From RHLJ01 sp965222205 (GTDB taxonomy: Bacteria; Bacteroidota; Rhodothermia; Balneolales; Balneolaceae), in contig OZ244932.1 of NCBI GenBank assembly GCA_965222205.1, forward strand, positions 930,001 to 994,000: a stretch of 64,000 nt of DNA, given 5' to 3'. The notes under the pieces were generated by a model. That model did no database searches and had not been told where the DNA came from. It was given only the letters and a program-made list of their open reading frames with translations. A program made the translations under genes and the position numbers. How positions within the stretch are numbered: the first letter of the stretch is position 1; each line of letters opens with the position of its first letter. Below are positions 25,825 through 34,462 of this stretch, piece by piece.

Positions 25825-28800
25825 TCAACTCGCCAGGGTTTTCAAAAACAGGTAGGCTGCTTTGTAATCCGGGATTTCCTGAATCACAAAACGCAGAACT
25901 TCCTTTTTCTGGACAACCTGAAATAGTTCAGGTTTAAGCTTTTCAAGCCGGTCGAGTGTTTTCTGGAACCGATCCGATTCGAAGTACTGATTTCCGAGTT
26001 CGCTTCCTGTTTTTGGACAAATGCACCACATCCTTCCAGCGCGAATAGTAACTTTTGTAAAGAAATTTTGCGAAGCATACAGTTTGATTTTACTTGCCAG
26101 AATCAGCATTTCAGCTTCTTTCGGAGCGGGACCAAAACGGTCTTCAATTTCTTCTTTCCAGGCATCAATTTCGGCTTCGTCTTTTGCCTGGGAAAGTTTA
26201 CGATACAGATTCAACCGCTCTATATTGTCCTGAACGTAATTATTAGGAAGCAGGGCCGAGGTATCAAACTCAACAGTTGTCTCAGGAAGTTCAAGTTCTG
26301 CTTCAACTCCTTCAAACATATCCGAAAACTCAGATTCTTTGAGTTCCCGTACCGCGTCATTCAGAATCTTGGTATACAGTTCAAAACCAATATCATTAAT
26401 GAATCCACTTTGTTCACCGCCAAGAATATCTCCCGCTCCACGAATGTCCAGATCACGCATAGCGATATTGAAGCCTGATCCCAAATCTGAGAATTCTTCC
26501 AGTGCCAACAATCTTTTCCGGGCTTCAGGAGTCAAGGTTTCAATGGGAGGGGTGATGAGGTAACAAAAAGCTTTCCGGTTAGAACGCCCTACACGACCAC
26601 GTAGCTGATGCAGTTCTGCTAGCCCAAAGTTATTGGCATTGTTGATGATGATGGTATTGGCATTTGCGATATCGATTCCATTTTCAACAATATTGGTGGA
26701 AACAAGCACATCAAATTTATGCTGGTAGAAGTCCCCGATAATTTTCTCAAGTTGAGACCCCGATATTTGTCCGTGTCCGGATCTTACTCTTACATCCGGG
26801 ACTAATTGTCGAATCATATCGGCGGTTTCTTCAATATTTTTAACGCGATTATGAATGAAAAATACCTGTCCGCCCCTGCTCATTTCCTGAAGGATCGCAT
26901 CCCGAATTAATTCCTCATTAAAGCTATGAATCTCTGTATAAACGGGTTGGCGGTTAGGAGGAGGGGTGTTAATCACGCTTAAATCCCGGGCTCCCATCAA
27001 CGAGAACTGAAGTGTTCTTGGGATTGGGGTTGCCGTAAGTGTAAGCACATCCACCGAAGCCCGGAATTCTTTTAGTTTTTCTTTCGCAGCTACTCCAAAC
27101 CGCTGTTCTTCATCAACTACAATCAGGCCCAAATCTTTGAATTTTATATCTTTGGATAGTAGCCTATGGGTTCCAATTACGATGTCAACTTCGCCTTCAT
27201 TTAGTGCTTTAATAACCTTCGTTTGTTCGGCTTTGGTTCGGAATCGGGAGAGAGCTTCAATCCGAACCGGGAACTCCTTCATCCTTTTCATGAAGGTCTT
27301 GGCATGCTGTTCTGCAAGAATGGTAGTTGGTACGAGAACACCCACTTGTTTATGATCCATTACCGCTTTAAATGCAGCTCGTACAGCAACTTCCGTTTTT
27401 CCAAAGCCAACGTCTCCACAAATCAACCTGTCCATCGGCTGAGGAATTTCCATATCATTTTTTACCGCTTTGATAGCCTGATCCTGATCCGGAGTTTCCT
27501 CGTATTCGAAACGAGCTTCTAACTCCGTTTGCCAACTCTGGTCAGGTGAGAAAGCATAGGCCTTTTGCATTTTTCGTTTTGCATAAAGCCGGATCAACTC
27601 CCGGGCAATATCTTTTACTTTCTTTCTTGTCTGGGCTTTTTTTCGCGCCCATTCACCAGAACCGAGCCGTGTAATTCGTGGCGCGGTACCTTCTTTCCCT
27701 GAATATTTCTGGAGTTTATGAAGGCTTGAAACATTCACATAAAGCAGCGAGTCTTCCTGATAGCGGAGTACAACAACTTCCTGCTCATTCTCTTTCACCT
27801 GGATTTTCTTAAAACCGGCAAATTTCCCGATTCCATAATCCACATGGACTACAAAATCACCAATACTTAAATCCCGAAGCTCTTTGAAGGAAATTCCACC
27901 CGAATATCTTCTTTTGCGTACTTTTGGTCGATGGTAGCGATTGAAAATTTGGTGATCGGTATAAAGAGCGAGTTTCGCTTCTTCAAAAATGAAACCTTCA
28001 TGCAAAGATTCTACCACCAGCCGATAGTTTAAATCAGGCTGGGGTTCCCCAAGCAATTCTTCAAATCTTGATTTCTGTCCGTCATTATCACAGAGAATGA
28101 CCGTTTCAATACCTTTTTTGGAATGATTGGTGATGTTTTCTCTGAGCAATTTGAAGTTGCCATGAAAATCAGGCTGAGGTTTTAGGCTCACTTCAAAAGT
28201 ATGAACTGAAGCTGCTTTTGAGGTTGCCGTTCCGGAAAAGAGTTTGTATTCAAACTTCTCTATCTCAGAATGAAACGCGCTATGAGAAATAAATAATTGA
28301 TCGGGTTCTTTTAGCTCCGGGTTATCTTCAATCTGATACTTTTCAGAAGCCTGATCGAAGAGTTTTTCCAGGTTTGAACTGATCAGTACTTCGTCTTTCA
28401 ACACCAGAAGGGTAGAGGAATCAAAATAGGATAAGAAAGAGTCCTTACCGGAATCCGGCAGATTAGATAAATCCGGGACAATCCGAGCCTGATTCAGAAA
28501 AGAGATAGAACGCTGCGAATCGGCATCAAATTCACGAATAGAATCGATTTCATCCCCAAAAAACTCTAGGCGGATAGGATATTCCCCTGAGTAGGGGAAA
28601 ACATCCAGGATTCCACCGCGGATGGCAAACTCACCGGGTTGATCTACAAAACGAACCGGATTATAACCCTGATCTACGAGCTGCTCTTTTAGTTTCTCCG
28701 GATCAATTTCTTCTCCTTTATTAATGATGATACTTACTTCATCCAAAACAGAAGGAGGAGCTACTTTTTCAAAAATGGCTTCTGCCGAGGTTACTACAAC

Positions 28801-29148
28801 CTTCGATTTGGATGCCTGAATCTGTTGTAAAGCCTCAGATCGCTGAACCAATAAGCCAGAATCCACAATTTGTTCAGTATCATAAGCTTTATGATTTGTA
28901 GAAGGAAAGTGGATGATTTCTGATTCTGAAATCAGATTTAAATCAGACTTGAGAAAACGTTCATTTTCATCTGTATCAGTAATGATGAGGATATTTTGGA
29001 ATTCTTTTCGAAGTCCTTCAATACTAAATCCAAGGAACGAGCCGATGCTTCCTTTTAAGAAAACGGAGTTCTCTTTTTTGATAGATAAACTTAAATCCCG
29101 AAGAGAATGGGGTGCTAGAATTTTTGCTTTAGTAGCAGATATAGACAT
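25825..29148 (-). CDS. mfd: Transcription-repair coupling factor Mfd
   Basis: A 1107-aa Mfd that displaces stalled RNA polymerase at DNA lesions and recruits UvrA. Domains: UvrB-like N-terminal region (about 1-340), then the RNA polymerase-interacting domain (about 460-540) beginning near GDFVVHVDYGIGKF. The RecG-like translocase follows, with Walker A GDVGFGKT, DEEQ box VVDEEQRFGV, LTATPIPRTL (motif III), and the VSTNIVENGID and QLRGRVGR helicase motifs. The C-terminal TRCF domain covers about 960-1107. Length is usual for the family (about 1100-1150). ATG 29146-29148 is chosen over an upstream start that would add 7 residues. A TATCTTTG promoter candidate lies 37-44 bases upstream. Confidence 0.95.
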   Translation of the reverse strand: MSISATKAKILAPHSLRDLSLSIKKENSVFLKGSIGSFLGFSIEGLRKEFQNILIITDTDENERFLKSDLNLISESEIIHFPSTNHKAYDTEQIVDSGLLVQRSEALQQIQASKSKVVVTSAEAIFEKVAPPSVLDEVSIIINKGEEIDPEKLKEQLVDQGYNPVRFVDQPGEFAIRGGILDVFPYSGEYPIRLEFFGDEIDSIREFDADSQRSISFLNQARIVPDLSNLPDSGKDSFLSYFDSSTLLVLKDEVLISSNLEKLFDQASEKYQIEDNPELKEPDQLFISHSAFHSEIEKFEYKLFSGTATSKAASVHTFEVSLKPQPDFHGNFKLLRENITNHSKKGIETVILCDNDGQKSRFEELLGEPQPDLNYRLVVESLHEGFIFEEAKLALYTDHQIFNRYHRPKVRKRRYSGGISFKELRDLSIGDFVVHVDYGIGKFAGFKKIQVKENEQEVVVLRYQEDSLLYVNVSSLHKLQKYSGKEGTAPRITRLGSGEWARKKAQTRKKVKDIARELIRLYAKRKMQKAYAFSPDQSWQTELEARFEYEETPDQDQAIKAVKNDMEIPQPMDRLICGDVGFGKTEVAVRAAFKAVMDHKQVGVLVPTTILAEQHAKTFMKRMKEFPVRIEALSRFRTKAEQTKVIKALNEGEVDIVIGTHRLLSKDIKFKDLGLIVVDEEQRFGVAAKEKLKEFRASVDVLTLTATPIPRTLQFSLMGARDLSVINTPPPNRQPVYTEIHSFNEELIRDAILQEMSRGGQVFFIHNRVKNIEETADMIRQLVPDVRVRSGHGQISGSQLEKIIGDFYQHKFDVLVSTNIVENGIDIANANTIIINNANNFGLAELHQLRGRVGRSNRKAFCYLITPPIETLTPEARKRLLALEEFSDLGSGFNIAMRDLDIRGAGDILGGEQSGFINDIGFELYTKILNDAVRELKESEFSDMFEGVEAELELPETTVEFDTSALLPNNYVQDNIERLNLYRKLSQAKDEAEIDAWKEEIEDRFGPAPKEAEMLILASKIKLYASQNFFTKVTIRAGRMWCICPKTGSELGNQYFESDRFQKTLDRLEKLKPELFQVVQKKEVLRFVIQEIPDYKAAYLFLKTLAS

Positions 29149-29184
29149 AGGAAAATGGAAAAAGCCCAATCATTATTTTGAAGT

Positions 29185-29192
29185 CAAAGATA
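29185..29192 (-). promoter_or_regulatory. Candidate promoter -7 element of mfd
   Basis: The minus strand reads TATCTTTG here, an exact match to TAnnTTTG and identical to the element before yceD. A TTTTT stretch lies 16-20 bases further upstream, near the expected -33 position. The mfd start codon is 37 bases downstream. Confidence 0.45.
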
Positions 29193-29228
29193 AGATTACA
29201 AGTGCTTCGAAAAAGCTAATTTTACTGA

Positions 29229-30224
29229 TTAATATTGAGTTAGCCCTTTCAACCAAATTCGGTCGATTACAAATCCCACGAAGAGAAAGCATATTGAGAG
29301 TCCGAGATAGAAAGGGTATTGGTCTTCGTAATCGGTGTAGATAATCTCTTCAACTTTTGATTTTTCGAGCTGATCAATTTCTTCATAAATCTCGATAAGT
29401 TGTTCGGTATCTGTGGCACGGTAATATCGTCCACCTGTTAAATCGGCAACGCGGGTAAGCATTTCTTCATCAATATTTACCTGGATGTTTTGGTAGCGGC
29501 GACCGAAAATCGGATCCTGAACCGGGTAGGGGGCAGTACCTCTTGTTCCGGCTCCAATAGTATAAATTTTGATACCATAAGTTACCGCCAAATCAGCTGC
29601 TGTAACCGGATCGATTTCTCCGGCGTTGTTTTGTCCATCAGTCAACAAGATTATAATCTTACTCTGTGTTTCACTGTCTTTAAGTCGATTGATTGCAGTT
29701 GCAATACCCATTCCGATGGCTGTTCCATCTTCAATAACTCCCATTTCCACTTCATCGATTAATTGCTTTAAAAGACGGTAATCTAACGTTGGAGGGACCA
29801 CGGTAAAGCTTTTCATTGCGAAGGTGACCAGTCCGATTCGGTCTGAAAGTCGTTTGTCTACAAAGTCTTTGGCTACTTCCCGGGCTGCTTCAAAGCGATT
29901 TGGTTTCAGGTCTTCTGCTCTCATCGAAGATGACATATCTAACACCATAACAATATCGATTCCTTCTGCATTACGCTCAATGGTCGTCAGTTTAAGTTGT
30001 GGACGAGCCAGTGCTAAAATGAGACAGGTTAATCCTGCGAGAAGTAGCAAAAGTGTTAACCAGTGTATATGAGCTTTCCAGTTCCCTGAAAGTCCCTCAA
30101 AATATTTAACAGTCGAAAAAGTAAGGGATGCTCGTTTTTTGGTGAAATAACGGTACAGATATACTGCAAGTAGTACCGGTAAAATTCCAAGTGCCCAAAG
30201 CCATTCAGGATTAGACCATTCCAT
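29229..30224 (-). CDS. batA: BatA-type von Willebrand factor A protein
   Basis: A 331-aa inner-membrane VWA protein. Two N-terminal hydrophobic segments (about 7-27 and 57-77) are followed by a cytoplasmic or periplasmic VWA domain (about 90-285). Its MIDAS motif is DMSSSMR, with a TDG later in ILLTDGQNNAG. A third membrane helix is near the C-terminus (about 308-326). This layout is that of BatA of the Bacteroides aerotolerance locus, linked to oxygen stress, envelope integrity and MoxR-ATPase chaperoning. Its start overlaps the stop of the upstream BatD-like gene by one base (TAATG). BatB is similar, but the N-terminal helix pair favours BatA. Confidence 0.88.
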   Translation of the reverse strand: MEWSNPEWLWALGILPVLLAVYLYRYFTKKRASLTFSTVKYFEGLSGNWKAHIHWLTLLLLLAGLTCLILALARPQLKLTTIERNAEGIDIVMVLDMSSSMRAEDLKPNRFEAAREVAKDFVDKRLSDRIGLVTFAMKSFTVVPPTLDYRLLKQLIDEVEMGVIEDGTAIGMGIATAINRLKDSETQSKIIILLTDGQNNAGEIDPVTAADLAVTYGIKIYTIGAGTRGTAPYPVQDPIFGRRYQNIQVNIDEEMLTRVADLTGGRYYRATDTEQLIEIYEEIDQLEKSKVEEIIYTDYEDQYPFYLGLSICFLFVGFVIDRIWLKGLTQY

Positions 30225-31246
30225 TATTCGGTCTCCTTTTGGGTTTCTGTAGTTTCGTCTGAAATGGGCTCTGGTTTCTTGAACTGAGCTTCGTAATTCG
30301 ATTTTTTGCGCGAAATTCGCGAGGCATCTATCAGACGGGCCCGGTCGAGAAAATCAACGGCATATTGATAACAAGTCCATGCATCATCTAATGTTGGAGT
30401 GTATTTAGCAAATTTAACCATATCAGAGCGGTTAAGGACCTGCCTTGTGCTTTTAATCATTTCATGGTCTACTCCAAAGGCATCTAAATATCTGAACAGC
30501 TCCCGCGAAGTAGATTCAAGTGCAGGAATATTGTAGAGCTCCTCAAAATAAGCTCTGACGGAATCACTCAATGAACTGTAGAAGTATTTATAGTCTTTAG
30601 TTGCAGCAAGATCGTACTCTTGCTTCAGAAAATTGAGGGTAGTTTCCAGCTCGCTAAGCGGACTTATAAAAGGATCAAATACAATCTCTTCCTGTACCGG
30701 TTCTTTATCATTTTTCTTCCGCCAGGTGTAATAAGCGAATGCTGCTGCTAAAAGTAAGGTGAGTACAATAATTGCAAGTGCCCAAGGGAATCCTGAAATA
30801 TCAAAAATAGGCTTGAGTGGTTTTAGCTCCGCGTCTTCAGAGGGTAAAACCGTTTTAAAGTACAGTGCCAAAGGATTAGTGAAAATAGCGCTGGTATCCC
30901 TGGCGTTGATCAATAAAATACGGAATGGGGGAAGAGTAACATCCGTATTCCCAAAAAATTGAAGCCGGTACAAAACGCTATCTGCAAAGTCAGTAACTCT
31001 GAATTGTTGAGTATTCAGCAATTCTAAAATAGGAGGGAAAGCAGAGGAATCCGGAAATACAACTTTATCATAAGGTTGATCCAGTTGGAGCTTAAGAGAA
31101 ATAGTGAATACTTCTCCCACCGTTAACGAATCTTTTGATGAAGAGGCTGAACTGTTTTGAGCAAATGAAGACTGAAAGAGAACTCCATTTATGCCCAAAA
31201 GAATTAAAAACCAAAAAAAATCAGATCGGATGTTGTTCAACCTCAT
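30224..31246 (-). CDS. Bat-locus membrane protein (BatD/DUF4381-like)
   Basis: A 340-aa protein with a signal peptide (hydrophobic core about 12-27, cleavage after SFAQ), a periplasmic beta-rich domain (about 35-150), one central membrane helix (about 157-176) and a cytoplasmic helical domain containing ELETTLNFLKQEY and YFYSSLSDSVRAYFEE. That C-terminal part resembles DUF4381 or the cytoplasmic region seen in BatD/BatC neighbours. The role is unproven; the context (coupled to the VWA gene and near DUF58) places it in the Bat complex. The hydrophilic tail is rich in Glu and Thr. Confidence 0.7.
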   Translation of the reverse strand: MRLNNIRSDFFWFLILLGINGVLFQSSFAQNSSASSSKDSLTVGEVFTISLKLQLDQPYDKVVFPDSSAFPPILELLNTQQFRVTDFADSVLYRLQFFGNTDVTLPPFRILLINARDTSAIFTNPLALYFKTVLPSEDAELKPLKPIFDISGFPWALAIIVLTLLLAAAFAYYTWRKKNDKEPVQEEIVFDPFISPLSELETTLNFLKQEYDLAATKDYKYFYSSLSDSVRAYFEELYNIPALESTSRELFRYLDAFGVDHEMIKSTRQVLNRSDMVKFAKYTPTLDDAWTCYQYAVDFLDRARLIDASRISRKKSNYEAQFKKPEPISDETTETQKETE

Positions 31247-31403
31247 TAATAATTACGCGTCTGCTTTGAAATTCGTGAATTTTAAAATAAGACTAATCAT
31301 ACTAAATATGAGAACATTTTTGTGCCCAAATTTTGTAAAAATTGGTTCCTATGAAAAGCAGAGATTAATTCGTATTCTTTTCCGATAAAAATATCTACAG
31401 AAA

Positions 31404-32693
31404 ATGTATAGAAATTGGGTTAAAGAAATACTTCAAAGCATTGGAATTCTTATGCTTTTCGCTTCTTGTTCATTATTTCAGTCGAATGAATTGGAAGAGA
31501 TATATGCCGACTCTGTGAATCTGGAATCACTCCTTGAAATTAAAGAACAGCCGATGTTGGATGAGTATGGGTTTCAGCAAAAAGGTGAGGTTATTACTGA
31601 GAATAAGGTAAAGCGTAATGAGAGCTTGTATATAATTCTCAGGTCTTTGGATGTTTCACCGCAAACTATTTATGAACTTGAAAAAGAGTCGAAGGGTAAA
31701 TTTCAATCTAACCGAATTCGCCCGGGTCAAAGGTATCTTACCTATCAAGACTCTGAAACCAATTCTGTTAACAAGCTGATTTTGCATAACGACCTTCTCA
31801 ATTATGTGGTTTTTGATTTACAAGATGAAGTAAAAGTTGAGAAAGGCAGAAAAGAAATTACTTCTAAAATAACGGAAACTTCTGGTGTTATCACTTCATC
31901 TTTGTATGAAGCATTACTTGAAAATAATGTAGACCCGCTTCTTGGCAATAAGCTTAGCGAAATTTTTGGTTGGCAGATTGATTTCTTCAGGATTTATGAA
32001 AATGACTCGTACAAAGTTATTTATGAACAGCAATTTGTAGGTGATGAACCTTACGGAGTTGGAAAAATTCTAGCTGCTGAGTTCAAGCATAAAAACGAAG
32101 TATTTGATGCTTTTTTCTATGAAACGAACGACCGCGCAGGATACTTTGACAGCGATGGTAAAGGGGTTCAGAAAGCGTTATTGAAAGCTCCTTTTACTTA
32201 CTCTCAACGGGTAAGTTCAAACTTTTCTCACAGTCGTTTTCATCCTGTTTTAAAAACAAGAAGACCTCATTACGGCGTTGACTATGCTGCTCCGTTAGGC
32301 ACACCTGTAATTGCTGTAGGTGATGGCACAGTAACAGAATCCAGATACCGTGGAGCCAATGGAAATATCGTTAAGATTCAACATAACAGTACTTATACAA
32401 CTGCCTATCTTCACCTGAATGGATTTGCCAGAGGGATTAAAAGAGGGGAGAAAGTTAAACAAGGACAAGTGATAGGATATGTAGGAAGAACCGGACGTGT
32501 AACCGGAGTTCATTTAGACTATAGGATCTATAAAAATGATCAACCTGTAAATCCTCTAACCATTGATCTTCCACCAAGCAAAGCCGTTTCAAAAAATGAG
32601 ATGAAGTCGTTTCAGTTGACAGTGAATAAATACCAGTTTCAATTGAGCCAGATTGGAGAAGGATTGCTAGCCTCAGCTTACTATACTTATTGA
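31404..32693 (+). CDS. M23-family peptidase lipoprotein
   Basis: A 429-aa predicted outer- or inner-membrane lipoprotein: a hydrophobic signal followed by a lipobox FASC with Cys22. The middle region (about 60-240) resembles OapA/LysM-like domains that precede M23 peptidases, with NESLYIILRSLDVSPQTIYEL. The peptidase domain (about 280-390) has His289 and Asp293 in HYGVDYAAP, and YLHL. The last motif reads GVHLDYR (His370, Asp372) instead of the canonical HLHFE. This replaces the usual third zinc ligand with Asp. It could be active with altered coordination or be a non-catalytic activator. It lies inside the Bat locus but on the opposite strand. Confidence 0.82.
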   Translation: MYRNWVKEILQSIGILMLFASCSLFQSNELEEIYADSVNLESLLEIKEQPMLDEYGFQQKGEVITENKVKRNESLYIILRSLDVSPQTIYELEKESKGKFQSNRIRPGQRYLTYQDSETNSVNKLILHNDLLNYVVFDLQDEVKVEKGRKEITSKITETSGVITSSLYEALLENNVDPLLGNKLSEIFGWQIDFFRIYENDSYKVIYEQQFVGDEPYGVGKILAAEFKHKNEVFDAFFYETNDRAGYFDSDGKGVQKALLKAPFTYSQRVSSNFSHSRFHPVLKTRRPHYGVDYAAPLGTPVIAVGDGTVTESRYRGANGNIVKIQHNSTYTTAYLHLNGFARGIKRGEKVKQGQVIGYVGRTGRVTGVHLDYRIYKNDQPVNPLTIDLPPSKAVSKNEMKSFQLTVNKYQFQLSQIGEGLLASAYYTY

Positions 32694-32695
32694 GC

Positions 32696-33571
32696 TTAGT
32701 ATCGGCTCATTCGGCGTTGAAAGAAATTCATCAGAGGCCGTACATACGACTTATTGGTGCTCACATTTACTGCGTCTACTTTCATTTTCAGGAAAGTATC
32801 ATCAAGCATTTTTTGTCGTACTTTCTTCCTTGTTTTGTACTCTTTTCTTATGCTTTTGTTTGATGTGTCAATAAGTATCTCTCTTCCTGATTCTGCATCG
32901 TGAAAGGGAACCAACCCGATGTCAGGTAGCTCGTCTTCAAAAGGGTCACTAATAATAATGCTTACCAGGTCGTGCTTTTGGTTGGTAATCCGAAGCTGCT
33001 TCTCGAAGTTCTCATCTTGAAAATCTGAGACCAATACAACGATAGCTCTTCGGTCTAAAAGGCGGTTAACATAGCCCAATGCATCTGCTATTTTCGTACC
33101 CACGCCTTTTGGCTCGGTAGTATAAAGCTCTCTAATCAAACGGAGTACATGAGTTCTTCCTTTCTTTGGGGGAACTACTTTTTCAATGACATCACTGAAC
33201 AAAACAAGGCCTACTTTGTCACCATTTTTTATTGCGCTAAAGGCAAGAACCGCAGAGATTTCTATGGCTACATCCATCTTCCTTTGGAGGTGACTTCCAA
33301 ACACCCCACTTGCAGAAATATCCACACAAAGCATGAGCGTTTGTTCCCGTTCTTCTTCAAAAATTTTGATATAAGGGTCACCCGTACGGGCAGTTACATT
33401 CCAATCAATCTGACGAATATCATCACCATAGTTATACGCCCGGACTTCAGAAAACGCCATTCCCCGGCCTTTAAAAGCCGATTGATACTCACCTCCGAAA
33501 AGAGTATTCACCAACCCTTTCGTCTGGATTTCAAGCTTTCGGATTTTCTTTAAAACTTCTTTAGAGATCAT
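32696..33571 (-). CDS. DUF58 domain protein of the Bat locus
   Basis: A 291-aa DUF58 protein. The N-terminal family block GRGMAFSEVRAYNYGDDIRQIDWN is at about residues 35-58, followed by a VWA-like domain with CVDISASG (a MIDAS-like D-x-S-x-S reading DISAS) and VLVSDFQDE. DUF58 genes are typically adjacent to MoxR ATPase and bat genes. Here moxR is not found upstream; the next feature on that side is the secreted-protein locus. The stop lies only 2 bases from the stop of the convergent M23 gene, with no terminator between them. Confidence 0.85.
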   Translation of the reverse strand: MISKEVLKKIRKLEIQTKGLVNTLFGGEYQSAFKGRGMAFSEVRAYNYGDDIRQIDWNVTARTGDPYIKIFEEEREQTLMLCVDISASGVFGSHLQRKMDVAIEISAVLAFSAIKNGDKVGLVLFSDVIEKVVPPKKGRTHVLRLIRELYTTEPKGVGTKIADALGYVNRLLDRRAIVVLVSDFQDENFEKQLRITNQKHDLVSIIISDPFEDELPDIGLVPFHDAESGREILIDTSNKSIRKEYKTRKKVRQKMLDDTFLKMKVDAVNVSTNKSYVRPLMNFFQRRMSRY

Positions 33572-33915
33572 AGCAGTTTTGACGATTAATATAAGATGCT
33601 GAATAATTTATGAGAAGTAAAAAAGTGTATTTAGTTAAGCGCTTACATATTTATAATATAATATATAATAATAAATATAATTTTTAATCTTATTAAACAC
33701 ACAATTTTAGTTCACTGATAAAATCAGAGAGAGAATAAATATTAGATAAAAACAATGTTCAGGATACTTTTAGAAGGGTTTTTGTTAGAGACTTCTAACC
33801 ATTTGGGGCTGCTTTTTTAAGCTAAAGTTAATCCTATCTAACATCGGTTATTTTGGTACTTCGGTATTTTTAATACATGCAAAAAATGTATACAACAATC
33901 ACTAAACCAAGTATC
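33572..33915. promoter_or_regulatory. AT-rich upstream region of the surface-protein locus
   Basis: This 344-bp gene-free gap is extremely AT-rich around 33645-33710. It holds a perfect palindrome, TAAGCGCTTA (33636-33645), a candidate operator. Two mutually exclusive hairpins follow: TTAGAAG (33770-33776) with CTTCTAA (33792-33798), and GTTAGA/TCTAAC around loop GACT (33784-33799), with a T-run about 15 bases further on. TTATTTTG at 33848 is close to a TAnnTTTG element but is not exact. Confidence 0.5.
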
Positions 33916-34401
33916 ATGAAAAACAAGAGTACGTTTCTAACGATAATCTTTCTGGGTTTGGCTGTGCAAGCTTTCGCGCAGCAAGGTAATGGGATTTCAT
34001 CTGTTCTTGAAGTCTACCGAATCACCACGAATGAAGCGGGTGAAGAAATTGCCACAGAAACTACCGAAGTAACACCGGGCGACCTGATCGAATACCGGCT
34101 TACTTACACAAACACTTTGGACAATGGTATTTCGGATTTGAGACCCATATTGCCCATCCCTGTTGGGATGGAGTATATGCTCGATTCCGCGAGTCCAAAC
34201 GCAGAGGGTGCCAGCCTCTCCAATACTGGCAACGCTTTCCAAAGACTTCCCTTAACTCGTGAAGTGCGACAACCTGACGGAACCACAGCAGAAGAAATGG
34301 TTCCGGGCCGTGAATATCGAAGGCTACGCTGGTTGGTTCCGTCACTAGAAACGGGGGAACAAGTCATTCTTGTCGCCAGAGTTAGGGTGATAAACAACTA
34401 G
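33916..34401 (+). CDS. Small secreted DUF11-like protein
   Basis: A 161-aa exported protein. It has a signal peptide (MKNKSTFLTIIFLGLAVQAFA, cleavage before QQGNG) and a single beta-rich domain with VTPGDLIEYRLTYTNT followed by PIPVGMEYMLDSAS, which matches the first half of a DUF11/B_ant_repeat unit. The C-terminal half (RRLRWLVPSLETGEQVILVARVRV) matches the closing strands. The final residues VRVINN recall the VKVDE and VKIDN ends of its larger neighbours. The ATG at 33916 gives a normal signal peptide; an upstream ATG at 33877 would add 13 residues. It is the first gene of the surface locus. The role is unknown, perhaps a minor subunit or cap. Confidence 0.7.
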   Translation: MKNKSTFLTIIFLGLAVQAFAQQGNGISSVLEVYRITTNEAGEEIATETTEVTPGDLIEYRLTYTNTLDNGISDLRPILPIPVGMEYMLDSASPNAEGASLSNTGNAFQRLPLTREVRQPDGTTAEEMVPGREYRRLRWLVPSLETGEQVILVARVRVINN

Positions 34402-34462
34402 TCTTATGGAAAATTCAGAAAACAAAAAATCAATAATTCTAAACCTAAACAGGATAGAAAAC

